DNA of 64,000 nucleotides from Treponema bryantii (GCF_036492245.1 NZ_AP025286.1:496001-560000); one strand, 5' to 3'; shown: positions 32,169 to 41,350, counted from the first letter of the stretch. Notes: generated by a model not told the origin, from the letters alone. Translations and numbers: made by a program.

Positions 32169-33761
32169 TTATTTTTCGAAAATGATTACATTCCAGGAAA
32201 GAGGTTTTACTTTGAGAGATGCAATACCATTTTCAGTTTTTACGCTGCATGATTCTGGAGCCTTCCAGTCGTTACCAAAGCTGCTCTTGGCTTCAAAGTC
32301 TTTGCTGAACATTTCGTAACTTGTACAGCTCTTAAAGCCTTCGAATCCACGGACATCAAGGTCAAGCGGATATTCTTCGGTTTCGTTGCGGTTGATAACA
32401 AAGACTGCGAGGCGGCCCTGTTTTTCATCCCATGCACAGGCGCTGTCTATATAGTTTACATTGTTCTTGCCTGTGTACTGAGATGTGTCATCAATTGCGT
32501 AGCCTGGCATATCAAAGGTTTCTGAATCAACTATGGTCTGAAGGGAAGTTCCTCGTGCGTAATCAATCAACTGGCGGAAAGCATGGTGTGTTGCTGCCTT
32601 CCAAACATGGTCATGATTTGCTGTTGCAAGAGCATTAAGACCGCCGGTCATACAGCCGATTTTTACACGGTCTGCGTGGCGAAGGAGTGCAAGCTGAATT
32701 GAAGTCATGCTGAGGAGTTTCATCATATCTCCGCCAGGGAATTCGCGTTCCGGCATATTGTCCGGGTCGTGACGAATATATTTTCGTTCCGGATCAAACT
32801 TGTAATGAACGCGTGCCATGTTGTATGGACCATAACCCGGATTCAGTTCGCTGAAAGGACGAGGGAATGCGCCGTATTCATCAAAAGAAATATTTACTTT
32901 GCGTGGTGAACGGTGCTTTGCCTGAATGTAGTCAAGCATTGCTGCTTCTGTATTGATGAAGTCTTCGTAATAGAGAGAGCCGCCGAGCAGTGAAAGTGTG
33001 TCGCCCGGCTTTGCAATGTGATAGTGATGAAGGGCAAGATAGTCTACTGTGTCGTAGCACTGGTCCATTACTTTTGCTTCCCATTCAGGATAGTGGTCCA
33101 TAAATGAAGCAGAAGAGCCGCATACTACAGTTTCGATGGTTTCATCAATCCACTTCATAGCCTTTGAGGTTTCGTGGCAGAGAGTTCCGTAACCGGTAGG
33201 ATTCTTTTCCCATGAGCCGAGCTGCCAGTGTCCGTCCATTTCGTTTCCAAGACACCAGGTTTTGACACCGTAAGGTTTTTCGTGTCCGTATTTACGGCGG
33301 AGGTCTGACCAGTAAGTTCCGCCTTCGTGATTTGTATATTCAATGCAGTCCATTGCATCCTGCAATGTTCCGGTTCCAAGGTTTACGGTGTAAATTGGAG
33401 CTGTTCCAACTTTTTCTGCCCACTGAAGATATTCGTCATGACCGACATCATTTGGAATATACTGATGCCATGCCGGGTCAAGATGCGCCTTGCGGCCTTC
33501 CATTGGACCAATTGAGTCTTTCCACTGCCATGCAGAAACAAAGTTACCGCCCGGCATGCGTACAGCAGGAAGTCCTGTTTCCTTAAGGGCATTTATAAAG
33601 TCTGTACGGAAGCCCTGTGAGTCTGCAGTTGGATGTTTTGGATTATACATTGTACCATTTACCATGTTTCCGATTGGTTCCAGGAATGCAGAAAAAAGGC
33701 GGGGAGAAATCTCACCGATAGTGAATTTTGGATGAATTGTGATTCTAGCTTTTTTTGACAT
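32169..33761 (-). CDS. GH51 alpha-L-arabinofuranosidase
   Basis: 530 residues. A retaining glycosidase of clan A removing arabinofuranosyl side chains from xylan or arabinan oligosaccharides. Acid/base Glu174 in CLGNEMDGHWQLG; nucleophile Glu295 in NISFDEYGAFPRPF; other family marks are VRMPGGNFVSAWQW and VDYLALHHYHI. The C-terminal beta domain (about 420-530) is present. No signal peptide, so it acts on imported oligosaccharides. AGGAG lies 8 nt before the ATG. A TAAAACGTTTAA palindrome sits between -10 and start codon, the same as before transketolase. Confidence 0.94.
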   Translation of the reverse strand: MSKKARITIHPKFTIGEISPRLFSAFLEPIGNMVNGTMYNPKHPTADSQGFRTDFINALKETGLPAVRMPGGNFVSAWQWKDSIGPMEGRKAHLDPAWHQYIPNDVGHDEYLQWAEKVGTAPIYTVNLGTGTLQDAMDCIEYTNHEGGTYWSDLRRKYGHEKPYGVKTWCLGNEMDGHWQLGSWEKNPTGYGTLCHETSKAMKWIDETIETVVCGSSASFMDHYPEWEAKVMDQCYDTVDYLALHHYHIAKPGDTLSLLGGSLYYEDFINTEAAMLDYIQAKHRSPRKVNISFDEYGAFPRPFSELNPGYGPYNMARVHYKFDPERKYIRHDPDNMPEREFPGGDMMKLLSMTSIQLALLRHADRVKIGCMTGGLNALATANHDHVWKAATHHAFRQLIDYARGTSLQTIVDSETFDMPGYAIDDTSQYTGKNNVNYIDSACAWDEKQGRLAVFVINRNETEEYPLDLDVRGFEGFKSCTSYEMFSKDFEAKSSFGNDWKAPESCSVKTENGIASLKVKPLSWNVIIFEK

Positions 33762-33784
33762 TTTATAATCTCCTGATTTAATAG

Positions 33785-33810
33785 TAAAACGTTTAACGGA
33801 AAATAATATA
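33785..33810 (-). promoter_or_regulatory. Arabinofuranosidase -10 and TAAAACGTTTAA operator
   Basis: On the minus strand TATATT (-10, plus-strand 33805-33810) is followed after eight bases by the palindrome (33785-33796), about 23 nt before the ATG: a classic repressor position. The 14 bases AGTAAAACGTTTAA are identical to those before tkt. Confidence 0.55.
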
Positions 33811-33859
33811 ACATTACTCTATTTTAATTGAAAAATATGAGGAGGAATAAGCGGGGGAT

Positions 33860-33931
33860 TTTAAGGGGGTGTCCCCCTTAGGAGAGAGGGTAGGCCGCAA
33901 CGAAGTGCGGCCGAGGGGGAGGCTTCCCCCT
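33860..33931. repeat. Three-hairpin intergenic repeat, copy 2
   Basis: AAGGGGG-TGT-CCCCCTT (33863-33879), GGCCGCA-ACGAAG-TGCGGCC (33893-33912) and AGGGGGA-GGCT-TCCCCCT (33914-33931). Same order and linkers as the copy at 18.5 kb, but the middle stem differs in sequence while still pairing perfectly, which argues that the structure is maintained. Confidence 0.7.
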
Positions 33932-33937
33932 TCATAT

Positions 33938-35335
33938 TTATTTTACAGAATTATTTCCTGTGCTTATTTTCTTAATCCATTTTTCGCTGCGAAGGCGGAT
34001 GACGCACCAGAAGGTTTTTACGATATCATCGGCTTTGAGGGCGACGTAAATCCAGAAGGCTGGCCAGTGGAAGACAAAGCCGGCGAGGCAGCCAAGAGGA
34101 ATTGAAAGGACCCACAAAAAGACGTTGTCGGCGAGCATGAGCATTTTTGTGTCGCCACCACCGCGCAGAACTCCTTTTGTCATGATGCTGTTTGTGGCGC
34201 GGAAGATTATGATTAAGCTGATTGCTGCCATGAGCTGGCCTGCAATGTTTACTGTTTCTTCACTGACATTGTAGGTGGAAATTATCGGCTTGCTTACTGC
34301 CATGATAAAGATTGCTGAAAGGGCTCCGAGTGCAAAACCGAGGCCGAGGAACATCCAGCCCTGCTGCATTGTTTTCTTTTTGTCGCCGAGACCGAGTGTC
34401 TGGCCTGTAACGATGGCACCGGCCTGAGATACTCCCTGAATTACAACTGTGCTGAGCTGCTGGGTAACGCTTGTTATTGCGTTGGCTGCTACAAAGGCGG
34501 CTCCAAGGTGACCGATAACCATTGCAACGGAGTTATTTCCAATTGCAAGAATTGCGTCGCTTACAAGAACCGGAATACTGATTCTGATATATTCACCGAG
34601 AAGAGAGCCTGTTTTCATAAAGAGATCGCGCAGGCGGAACTGGATGTTTTTATCTTTAAAGAAAAGATAGCCCAGGATCATTGCGGCTTCAAAAAGGCGG
34701 GCTATCAGTGTTCCAAGTGCAGCACCGGCTACTTCCATACGGGGTGCGCCGAACTTTCCGAAAATAAATGCATAATTGGCGCCAAGGTTTACAAAAAACG
34801 CACCTATGGAAACGTATAGTGGCAGGCGTACTTGTCCTACGCTTCGAAGTACGATCGTAGAAACCAGGGAAGTTCCAAGGAAGAAATAGGTGATTACAGA
34901 CCAGCGGAAATAGATATCTCCAAGGCGGATAATCTCTTCGTCGCTGGTGTACATCTTCATAAGAAGGCTTGGCATTGCTAAGGTTGCAATTGCAAAAAGG
35001 GCTGCGAGACCAACGGTAATACGGAGCATAAGGCAGACTGTCTGTTTTAGTGCGCGGCCTGCTTCTTCTTCGTGCCCATCGGCTGCTTTTTTCATTCCCC
35101 AGTAGCGGGAAACGAGAACCGAAGCTCCCATTCCAAGTCCCATACAGAAGATATGATAGATGCTGATAAATGAGTTTGCTAAAGAGGTGGCCGAAAGCGC
35201 ATTTTCTCCAAGGCTTCCGACCATGATTGTATCGAGCATATTTACGCCGATACTGATAAGACTCTGTAGTGCAATAGGTAAAGCGAGTGCAAAAACACTT
35301 TTGTAGAATTTTGGTTCGTTTTGGAAGAGTTTCAT
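33938..35335 (-). CDS. MATE-family efflux transporter
   Basis: 465 residues, twelve predicted helices in the two-bundle MATE pattern. Marks: N-terminal FALALPIALQSLISIGVNML, DTIMVGSLGENALSATSLAN, and the repeat-half FVAANAITSVTQQLSTVVIQ. MATE pumps export cationic drugs or metabolites using a sodium or proton gradient. It lies 27 bp downstream of the second MATE gene on the same strand. The perfect 12-mer TAAAACGTTTTA stands 13 nt before its ATG, suggesting separate control. GAAGCC before the ATG is a poor ribosome site. Confidence 0.9.
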   Translation of the reverse strand: MKLFQNEPKFYKSVFALALPIALQSLISIGVNMLDTIMVGSLGENALSATSLANSFISIYHIFCMGLGMGASVLVSRYWGMKKAADGHEEEAGRALKQTVCLMLRITVGLAALFAIATLAMPSLLMKMYTSDEEIIRLGDIYFRWSVITYFFLGTSLVSTIVLRSVGQVRLPLYVSIGAFFVNLGANYAFIFGKFGAPRMEVAGAALGTLIARLFEAAMILGYLFFKDKNIQFRLRDLFMKTGSLLGEYIRISIPVLVSDAILAIGNNSVAMVIGHLGAAFVAANAITSVTQQLSTVVIQGVSQAGAIVTGQTLGLGDKKKTMQQGWMFLGLGFALGALSAIFIMAVSKPIISTYNVSEETVNIAGQLMAAISLIIIFRATNSIMTKGVLRGGGDTKMLMLADNVFLWVLSIPLGCLAGFVFHWPAFWIYVALKADDIVKTFWCVIRLRSEKWIKKISTGNNSVK

Positions 35336-35348
35336 AGAGGCTTCATCA

Positions 35349-35360
35349 TAAAACGTTTTA
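35349..35360 (-). promoter_or_regulatory. TAAAACGTTTTA palindrome before a MATE gene
   Basis: A perfect 12-bp palindrome in the 27-bp gap between the two MATE genes, starting 13 nt before the downstream ATG. It differs by one base from the tkt and arabinofuranosidase sites. Confidence 0.45.
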
Positions 35361-35362
35361 CA

Positions 35363-36712
35363 TTATTCTACAAGACGGTGTTTTTCCCAGCGGCGGCTCT
35401 TCCATCTCCAGAGCATTACGAGACCTCGGGTTGTTTCATCTGTACCAATTCCAAGCCAGAAGCCTACGAGTCCAAGGCCGCATTTAATTCCAAGAATATA
35501 GCTTAAGAGAACCTGAACTGTCCAGTTCGAGAAGATTCCGTATAATACCGGGAATCGTACGTCTCCAGAACCTTTGAGTCCGCCGATATAAATCAGATTC
35601 AGCGAGCGGCCAAATTCAATATAAGCTGAGTAAAGAAGAAGTGTGCTTACAAGTGCGTGAACTTCCGGAATTTTGGTAAAAATACCGATTACAGGATTCT
35701 TTATCAGATTGACTATTACAATCATTATCATTGAACAGGCTGTGGCTACAAGCTGATAGCGGAAAACCTTTTTGTATACAACATCATTCTGATGAGCACC
35801 AACAAAGTATCCTGACTTAATCTGGGTAGCCTGTCCAATCGCAATTGCTGCAACGAATACAAAGCGCAGAATTGTCATTGTGTAAACCTGGGCAGACATG
35901 GCATAAGTTCCAAGTGTAGAAATCATTGCCATAACTGTAATCTGGCTTACGTTGTAAGAAAGGCTTTCTCCTGCTGTTGGAACACCTACTTTCAAAACAA
36001 GTTTAAATGCTTCGCGTGGAACTTTTGTAATTCCGTGTATGTGGAAAATTACATCGCGGCGACGGCGGATAAAGAAGAAGAAAAGGATGCAGGAAACAAG
36101 CATTGCAAGACCTGAAGCACCTGCAACACCAGGAACACCGAGAACAGGAAGTCCGAACCAGCCGTAAAGTGAAAGTGCATTACCAAGGACATTTGTAAGG
36201 TTTGCAGCTATAGAAACAATCATTGCTTCTGTTGTGTAGCCGTAGCTGCGGAGAATTGCTCCCTGAAGAAGACTGAATGCATTAAAGAAACAGCAGCAGC
36301 CGCCATAAATTACAAAGTACTGCCATGCATAATGGCGTACTGATTCTTCAAGCTGATAGCGTCCAAGGAGCCATCCTGTCCCAAAAATAACAAGGGCTGT
36401 AAGCAGGAGTGAGATAAAGAAAACCATGATTGCACCAGCCTGGGCAATGTGATTTAATTCATCATTTGATTTTTCTGCACCAAGGTACTGTGCAAGAACA
36501 ATTGAACAACCTGTTCCAATTACTGAAAAAATAATTGTAAGGAAGAATACATACTGAGAAACAAGACCTACAGCGGCAACTGCTTCATTGCTGTAAGAAC
36601 TGAGCATCATTGTATCAACAGAAGAAACTAAAATTCTGAAAAACTGCTCCATTGCGATAGGCAGTGTTAGTTTGAGCATCGGCAAGGCGCCGCGATTCTT
36701 ATTCTGTGCCAT
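35363..36712 (-). CDS. MATE-family efflux transporter
   Basis: 449 residues, twelve helices. LKLTLPIAMEQFFRILVSSV, DTMMLSSYSNEAVAAVGLVS and the FVAAIAIGQATQIKSGYFVG loop are typical of MATE proteins, in a different subgroup from its neighbour (sequence similarity between the two is low). It starts the MATE pair. No Shine-Dalgarno; TACAAT lies 6 nt before the ATG. Substrate unknown. A C-terminal basic tail (WRWKSRRWEKH) is cytoplasmic. Confidence 0.9.
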   Translation of the reverse strand: MAQNKNRGALPMLKLTLPIAMEQFFRILVSSVDTMMLSSYSNEAVAAVGLVSQYVFFLTIIFSVIGTGCSIVLAQYLGAEKSNDELNHIAQAGAIMVFFISLLLTALVIFGTGWLLGRYQLEESVRHYAWQYFVIYGGCCCFFNAFSLLQGAILRSYGYTTEAMIVSIAANLTNVLGNALSLYGWFGLPVLGVPGVAGASGLAMLVSCILFFFFIRRRRDVIFHIHGITKVPREAFKLVLKVGVPTAGESLSYNVSQITVMAMISTLGTYAMSAQVYTMTILRFVFVAAIAIGQATQIKSGYFVGAHQNDVVYKKVFRYQLVATACSMIMIVIVNLIKNPVIGIFTKIPEVHALVSTLLLYSAYIEFGRSLNLIYIGGLKGSGDVRFPVLYGIFSNWTVQVLLSYILGIKCGLGLVGFWLGIGTDETTRGLVMLWRWKSRRWEKHRLVE

Positions 36713-36724
36713 AATTGCATTGTA
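36713..36724 (-). promoter_or_regulatory. Leaderless promoter of the second MATE gene (-10)
   Basis: Minus-strand TACAAT (36719-36724), six bases, ATG at 36712; no Shine-Dalgarno. Confidence 0.4.
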
Positions 36725-36814
36725 TATTGTTGAAAAATTCGTAAATTGTCAAATTCTATAAAAAATTAGTATGATTTCGCCCTTTGTATTGATGAATAGA
36801 AACAAAAAATCCGA

Positions 36815-36890
36815 TATAATATAGTAGGAAACTTTCGGTGGCTGCAAAGTCTGTTATGTCATTCAGCCAGTGCACCCGGATGTTTTCAAA
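36815..36890 (+). promoter_or_regulatory. Promoter -10 and structured leader of the AGCS gene
   Basis: TATAAT (36815-36820) starts a leader of about 95 nt. It can fold as a closed unit: GGAAAC (36827-36832) with GTTTTC (36882-36887), and inside it GGTG (36837-36840) with CACC (36873-36876) and GGCTG (36840-36844) with CAGCC (36864-36868). I could not match it to a known riboswitch; it is not the glycine class. Confidence 0.4.
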
Positions 36891-36921
36891 GGTATAACAT
36901 TATTTTCTAAAAGGTGGAAAA

Positions 36922-38361
36922 ATGACTTTCAGTTCAGTTCTTGATTCCATTGATGGAATCGTGTGGGGAATCCCTACAATCGTCCTTATTCTTGCCACAG
37001 GTCTTATCCTGACAATCCGTGCACGTGGCATTCAGTTCACAAAGTTTGGTCGTGCCTTCAGATCAATCTTTAAGGAAAATGAAGGTAAAGGTGAGCTTTC
37101 AGGCTTTGCAGCCCTCTGTACAGCACTTTCAGCAACAATCGGTACCGGTAATATTGTTGGTGTAGCAACAGCGCTTGTAGCTGGTGGTCCAGGTGCTCTC
37201 TTCTGGATGTGGATTGCCGCTATTCTCGGTACTGCTACAAAATATGCAGAATGTATGCTTGCTATTAAATATCGTGAAGTAAGCCCAGATGGACACGTTC
37301 TTGGTGGACCTTTCTATACAATCGAAAAAGGTATGGGCCCTAAGTGGAAGTGGCTTGCAGTTCTCTTTGCCGTATTCGGAGCACTTGCCGGTATCATGGG
37401 TATTGGTACAATGACTCAGATTAACGGTATCACTTCTGCAGTAAACAACGCATTTGACCCTAACAGCACAAATATCGCTTTCTCAATTGGTGAGCACAGT
37501 TACACATGGGCAACTGTAATTGCCGGTGCAGTTGTAACAATCTGTACAGCACTCGTTGTAATTGGTGGTATTAAGCGTATTTCAAAAGTTGCAGAAAAAG
37601 TTGTTCCTGCAATGGCTGTTATTTATGTATTCCTCGGACTCTCAATCCTCATTATGAACGCAATGAAGATTCCTGGAGCTTTTGCTTTGATTTTCAAGAG
37701 TGCATTCGGATGGAAGGCTGTAGGTGCCGGAGCTATGGGATTTGTATTCAAGCAGATTACAGATTCTATGCAGAAGGGTATTGCACGCGGTATCTTCTCT
37801 AACGAGGCTGGTCTTGGTTCTGCACCAATCGCAGCTTCTGCTGTTCAGACAAACGAGCCTGTAGAGCAGGGACTTGTAAACATGACAGGTACAATCATTG
37901 ATACACTCATCATCTGTACAATGACTGGTCTGGCAATTGTAATTGCTTTCTATGGTGATATCATTGGTGGTGTTGCAGAATGGAATGCTGGTGCTCAGGG
38001 TGCTGTTCTTACTGCTGCTGCTTTCTCAAAGGTACTTGGTGGTGACGGACATTCTGTTCAGTTCCTTCTTATGCTCTGTCTTGCATTCTTTGCTTTCACA
38101 ACAATTCTTGGATGGGACTACTACTCAGAAAAATGTCTTGAATATCTTACAAAGGGAAAGATGGGACCTGTAAAGGCTTACCGCTGGCTCTACATTCTTG
38201 CAGTTGCTATCGGACCATACTTCACTGTTAATGCAGTATTTACAATTGCTGATATCTTCAACGGATTGATGGCAATTCCTAACTGTATTGCACTTATCGT
38301 TCTTAGCGGAGTAGTTGCTAAAGAGACAAAGGCATACTTCGAAAAGTATCCGACACTTTAA
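36922..38361 (+). CDS. Alanine/glycine:cation symporter (AGCS family)
   Basis: 479 residues, about eleven helices. The family signature is clear: ALSATIGTGNIVGVATALVA, GGPGALFWMWIAAILGTATK and IFSNEAGLGSAPIAASAVQT. AGCS proteins import alanine or glycine with sodium. The codon choice is strong, suggesting high expression. AAAGGTGG precedes the ATG, after a long structured leader. The 3' end overlaps the diguanylate cyclase gene by 4 bp tail to tail. Confidence 0.94.
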   Translation: MTFSSVLDSIDGIVWGIPTIVLILATGLILTIRARGIQFTKFGRAFRSIFKENEGKGELSGFAALCTALSATIGTGNIVGVATALVAGGPGALFWMWIAAILGTATKYAECMLAIKYREVSPDGHVLGGPFYTIEKGMGPKWKWLAVLFAVFGALAGIMGIGTMTQINGITSAVNNAFDPNSTNIAFSIGEHSYTWATVIAGAVVTICTALVVIGGIKRISKVAEKVVPAMAVIYVFLGLSILIMNAMKIPGAFALIFKSAFGWKAVGAGAMGFVFKQITDSMQKGIARGIFSNEAGLGSAPIAASAVQTNEPVEQGLVNMTGTIIDTLIICTMTGLAIVIAFYGDIIGGVAEWNAGAQGAVLTAAAFSKVLGGDGHSVQFLLMLCLAFFAFTTILGWDYYSEKCLEYLTKGKMGPVKAYRWLYILAVAIGPYFTVNAVFTIADIFNGLMAIPNCIALIVLSGVVAKETKAYFEKYPTL

Positions 38362-39410
38362 TAAACTTCCTCGCCGTTCATATAAATCTTATTTCTACCA
38401 TCAGTTTTGGCGAGGTATAGATTTTCATCGGCGATTTTAAGAGTCCTGTTGTAATCTTTGCAGAAGGAAGCAATTCCAGCTGAGATTGTAACAGGATTTC
38501 CTTTTACAATAAAATGCATCCTTACATCATTCATAACATGTTTGAATAATTCCAGTGTTACGTTATCTGGAAGTCTGGAAAGAATTACGAATTCTTCTCC
38601 GCCATAACGGTAAAGTTCAAATTCATTCGAACAGTATTTTAATACGATATTAGAAAGCATTATTAAAGCTTCATCGCCAATCTGATGGCCATAGGTATCG
38701 TTTATATTCTTAAAAAAATCAATGTCATAAATAATGGCACAGCTAAAACCCTGCTCAGCACGATTGTCGAGTGAACGGCGGTTATAAAGCCCTGTTAAAT
38801 CATCTCTTGAGGAAAGCTCTTTATAGCGTTTTTCGGATTCTTCAAGTTCTGCATTCTGCCGTATAAACTGTTTCGAAACAAGATAACAAACATAGAAAAG
38901 GAAGATATAAGTTGCAGTAAATGCGGCACTGGTTTGAAGCAGGCTGAGATTTGGCATGATTGCTCTGCCGGGGAAATAAGGAGCTTTAAAGGTTAGAACA
39001 AAAAGCAGGTTGTAATATATTAAGTTAGAAACAGGCAGGGCGTGGCTTAATTTATTGATAGGAACCGAAAATCCATAATAGATAGGAATAATCATCATGT
39101 AATATGGAAAGCCACATATAAAATTTCCGGTTGCAATGTACATTGCGGTGAAAGAAACAAAACCCGAAAAGGTGATGGCAACTGCATTAAATTTCGCATA
39201 TCGTTTCTTTTTGAAGCATAAATAGTAAAAAATTCCAATAAGAATAAACGTACAAAAGAAACAAACTCCTGCTGAAATAATGAAATTTTCTGCTTTTGAT
39301 ATCTTAGTAAATCCTGTAATCAATGAAACTACAGAACCTCCAAAATTTGCAGATATTCCAAAATATCCCAAAATTAATGCGAGTTGCTTGGAAAAAGTTG
39401 AATCTCTCAT
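38358..39410 (-). CDS. Membrane diguanylate cyclase (GGDEF)
   Basis: 350 residues. About six membrane helices (1-180) form an unrecognised sensor, then a short coiled coil (QNAELEESEKRYKELS) and a GGDEF domain (about 195-345). The active-site motif is YRYGGEEFVILSR, and NDTYGHQIGDEALIMLSN is intact, so it should convert two GTP to cyclic di-GMP. The usual RxxD inhibitory site upstream of GGEEF is not evident. No Shine-Dalgarno; TATTAA lies 6 nt before the ATG. Confidence 0.92.
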   Translation of the reverse strand: MRDSTFSKQLALILGYFGISANFGGSVVSLITGFTKISKAENFIISAGVCFFCTFILIGIFYYLCFKKKRYAKFNAVAITFSGFVSFTAMYIATGNFICGFPYYMMIIPIYYGFSVPINKLSHALPVSNLIYYNLLFVLTFKAPYFPGRAIMPNLSLLQTSAAFTATYIFLFYVCYLVSKQFIRQNAELEESEKRYKELSSRDDLTGLYNRRSLDNRAEQGFSCAIIYDIDFFKNINDTYGHQIGDEALIMLSNIVLKYCSNEFELYRYGGEEFVILSRLPDNVTLELFKHVMNDVRMHFIVKGNPVTISAGIASFCKDYNRTLKIADENLYLAKTDGRNKIYMNGEEVY

Positions 39411-39422
39411 AGTCTGTTAATA
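39411..39422 (-). promoter_or_regulatory. Leaderless promoter of the diguanylate cyclase gene (-10)
   Basis: Minus-strand TATTAA (39417-39422), six bases, ATG at 39410; no Shine-Dalgarno. Confidence 0.35.
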
Positions 39423-39426
39423 GTAT

Positions 39427-40632
39427 TTATATCTCGCGGACCCCATCTCCGCTTGAACAGGCAAAGAATCCTCCTTCGTAGCCTACCACTTTACTGTAGC
39501 CTGTCTGTACATTTTTTATAAAATCTTCTGTACAGTCTTTATGAACGAGTGCTATTGCACACCCACCAAAACCGGCTCCTGTCATACGGGCTCCGATACA
39601 ACCAGGTTGTTTGCTGGCCACTTCAACGAGAGTGTCCAGCTCAATACCTGTAACCTCGTAGTCATCGCGAAGCGAGTTGTGTGATTCATAGAGCAATTGA
39701 CCGAGTTCTTCCAGCTTGTCGGCGCGGAGCGCTGCAACGGCGCGGAGTACTCTGTCGTTTTCTGTAACGCAGTGGCGTACGCGGCGGTAAATTACTTCAT
39801 CTTTAATAGCTGAGCCTGCAGTTGCAAAAACGTCTGGTGTAATACTGCAGAGGTCTGGTACATTAAGACCTGCGGCCTGTAATGTGGCAAGACCTTCTTC
39901 GCACTGAGAGCGTCTTTCGTTGTATTTTGAATCAGCAAGTTTACGCTGCTTCTTTGTGTTCATGACAACAAAGCGATAGTCTCCAAGATTAAGAGGTACA
40001 TATTCATGTTCAATTTTTGCACAATCAAGAAGTTCTGCTGTATCTTTTTTTCCTGTTGCGATGATGTACTGATCCATAATTCCGCAGTTTACGTTCATAA
40101 ATTCATGTTCACTCTGCTGACCCATGAGTGCAATGTCTTTACGGCTGGTATTGAAGCCGAATGTTTCACTTACAGCCCAGGCAAAGCCGCATTCAAGAGC
40201 AGATGAAGATGAAATTCCACCTGCACTAGGAACATTACTTGCAACAAGAACTTCGAAACCGCAAGGGAAGGTAAGTCCGCGTTTTTTCATGCAGCTTAAG
40301 ATTCCGTTCAAAAAGTTTGCGTAGTCATTTGCCTTATCAAATTTAAAATCATCATTAACATCAAAAGTATAAGTTCCTGGGAAAAATAAATCATTATAGA
40401 TGATTTTTGTGTCTGTACGTTTGCGGATAGCACAGTAAAGATAACGGTCGATGGCGGCAGGGAATACAAAGCCTCCGTTGTAATCAATGTGTTCACCAAT
40501 TATATTGATGCGGGCAGGAGAAGCGAACATACGGATTTCTCCATTAGTATCGCGTCCAGCTTCTGCAGCCTGATACACTTCAATAAAATTCTCTTTTAAA
40601 AGTTCTGGTGTTACATCAAATTTCTCTTTCAT
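39427..40632 (-). CDS. galK: Galactokinase
   Basis: 401 residues of the GHMP kinase family. Motifs: INIIGEHIDYNGGFVFPAAI (galactose-binding signature), NVPSAGGISSSSALECGFAW (phosphate loop) and MTGAGFGGCAIALV. It phosphorylates galactose to galactose 1-phosphate, the first step of the Leloir pathway. Length is normal (380-400). It starts 1 nt after the stop of the PHP-domain gene, so the two are co-transcribed; no galT or galE is in the window. AAAGGTTATCTG supplies a modest ribosome site. Confidence 0.96.
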   Translation of the reverse strand: MKEKFDVTPELLKENFIEVYQAAEAGRDTNGEIRMFASPARINIIGEHIDYNGGFVFPAAIDRYLYCAIRKRTDTKIIYNDLFFPGTYTFDVNDDFKFDKANDYANFLNGILSCMKKRGLTFPCGFEVLVASNVPSAGGISSSSALECGFAWAVSETFGFNTSRKDIALMGQQSEHEFMNVNCGIMDQYIIATGKKDTAELLDCAKIEHEYVPLNLGDYRFVVMNTKKQRKLADSKYNERRSQCEEGLATLQAAGLNVPDLCSITPDVFATAGSAIKDEVIYRRVRHCVTENDRVLRAVAALRADKLEELGQLLYESHNSLRDDYEVTGIELDTLVEVASKQPGCIGARMTGAGFGGCAIALVHKDCTEDFIKNVQTGYSKVVGYEGGFFACSSGDGVREI

Positions 40633-40633
40633 A

Positions 40634-41350
40634 TTAACAGATAACCTTTCCTTCTTTGTTCTTGATTCTTACTATATAGTCTTCCAATGAGTTCAGCGGG
40701 GTATCAAACTCCATTCCGCCGACTGCCATTGTGCCTTCAGTTTTTTCTTCCTGTGCAAAAGCAATGTTGTGAATATCTGAACCGCTGGTCATAGGAAAAT
40801 CGTAGGTTTTTGCATAGGCAAGAGCCAGCACGTTTTGATCCGGAGTATTTCCGCCGTTGTAGACTTCAACTCCGTGAATCTCGCGCGGATGAATGTGAAT
40901 TGCATTGATATAGCCGCGGAGTCTGAATGGATGTGCCTGAATCATAAGACCGCCTTCGCGGTTTACGGCATCAAAAAGTTCTCGGTGATTCATTGTTTCA
41001 ATTTCCGGATGATCAAAAAGCCAGTTTTTATCCAGTCCGTAAATCAGATAGTCATCTCCGGAAAAAGTCTGTTCAATTCCAAAGAAAACCTTGAAATTAC
41101 CGCCGTCGGCAGCATTTTGTTTCTTTGCTTCAGCGAGAGCATTTTCATAGCCGGCACAATACTGTTCGATTCTTGTATGCCAGTCCAGTTCAAAAGAAAC
41201 TGCTGTATTACCACCGAAAAAGTGGTCGGTAACAAAAATACCATCATAGCCCAGTTTCTTATAAACTGAAATATATTCTGCACCTTTGGAAGAACCACAG
41301 GCGCTTGCTTCACTTGTATGGAGATGAGTTTCGTATTTAAATGTTTTCAT
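40634..41350 (-). CDS. PHP-domain phosphoesterase
   Basis: 238 residues from the ATG at 41350 (the frame continues to a TTG at 41389, but that codon is the -35 of the promoter). N-terminal ETHLHTSEASACG holds the first metal ligands (H-x-H), followed by GIFVTDHFFGG, IQAHPFRLRGY and the final GSDIHNIA, all PHP metal motifs. PHP proteins hydrolyse phosphate esters, often sugar or nucleotide phosphates or histidinol phosphate; pairing with galK suggests a sugar-phosphate substrate (inference). It is translated from an almost leaderless message. Confidence 0.87.
   Translation of the reverse strand: MKTFKYETHLHTSEASACGSSKGAEYISVYKKLGYDGIFVTDHFFGGNTAVSFELDWHTRIEQYCAGYENALAEAKKQNAADGGNFKVFFGIEQTFSGDDYLIYGLDKNWLFDHPEIETMNHRELFDAVNREGGLMIQAHPFRLRGYINAIHIHPREIHGVEVYNGGNTPDQNVLALAYAKTYDFPMTSGSDIHNIAFAQEEKTEGTMAVGGMEFDTPLNSLEDYIVRIKNKEGKVIC

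Noticed and set aside
36821-36921. Glycine riboswitch before the AGCS gene
   Set aside because: The glycine-aptamer core strings are absent, in spite of the transporter's likely substrate.
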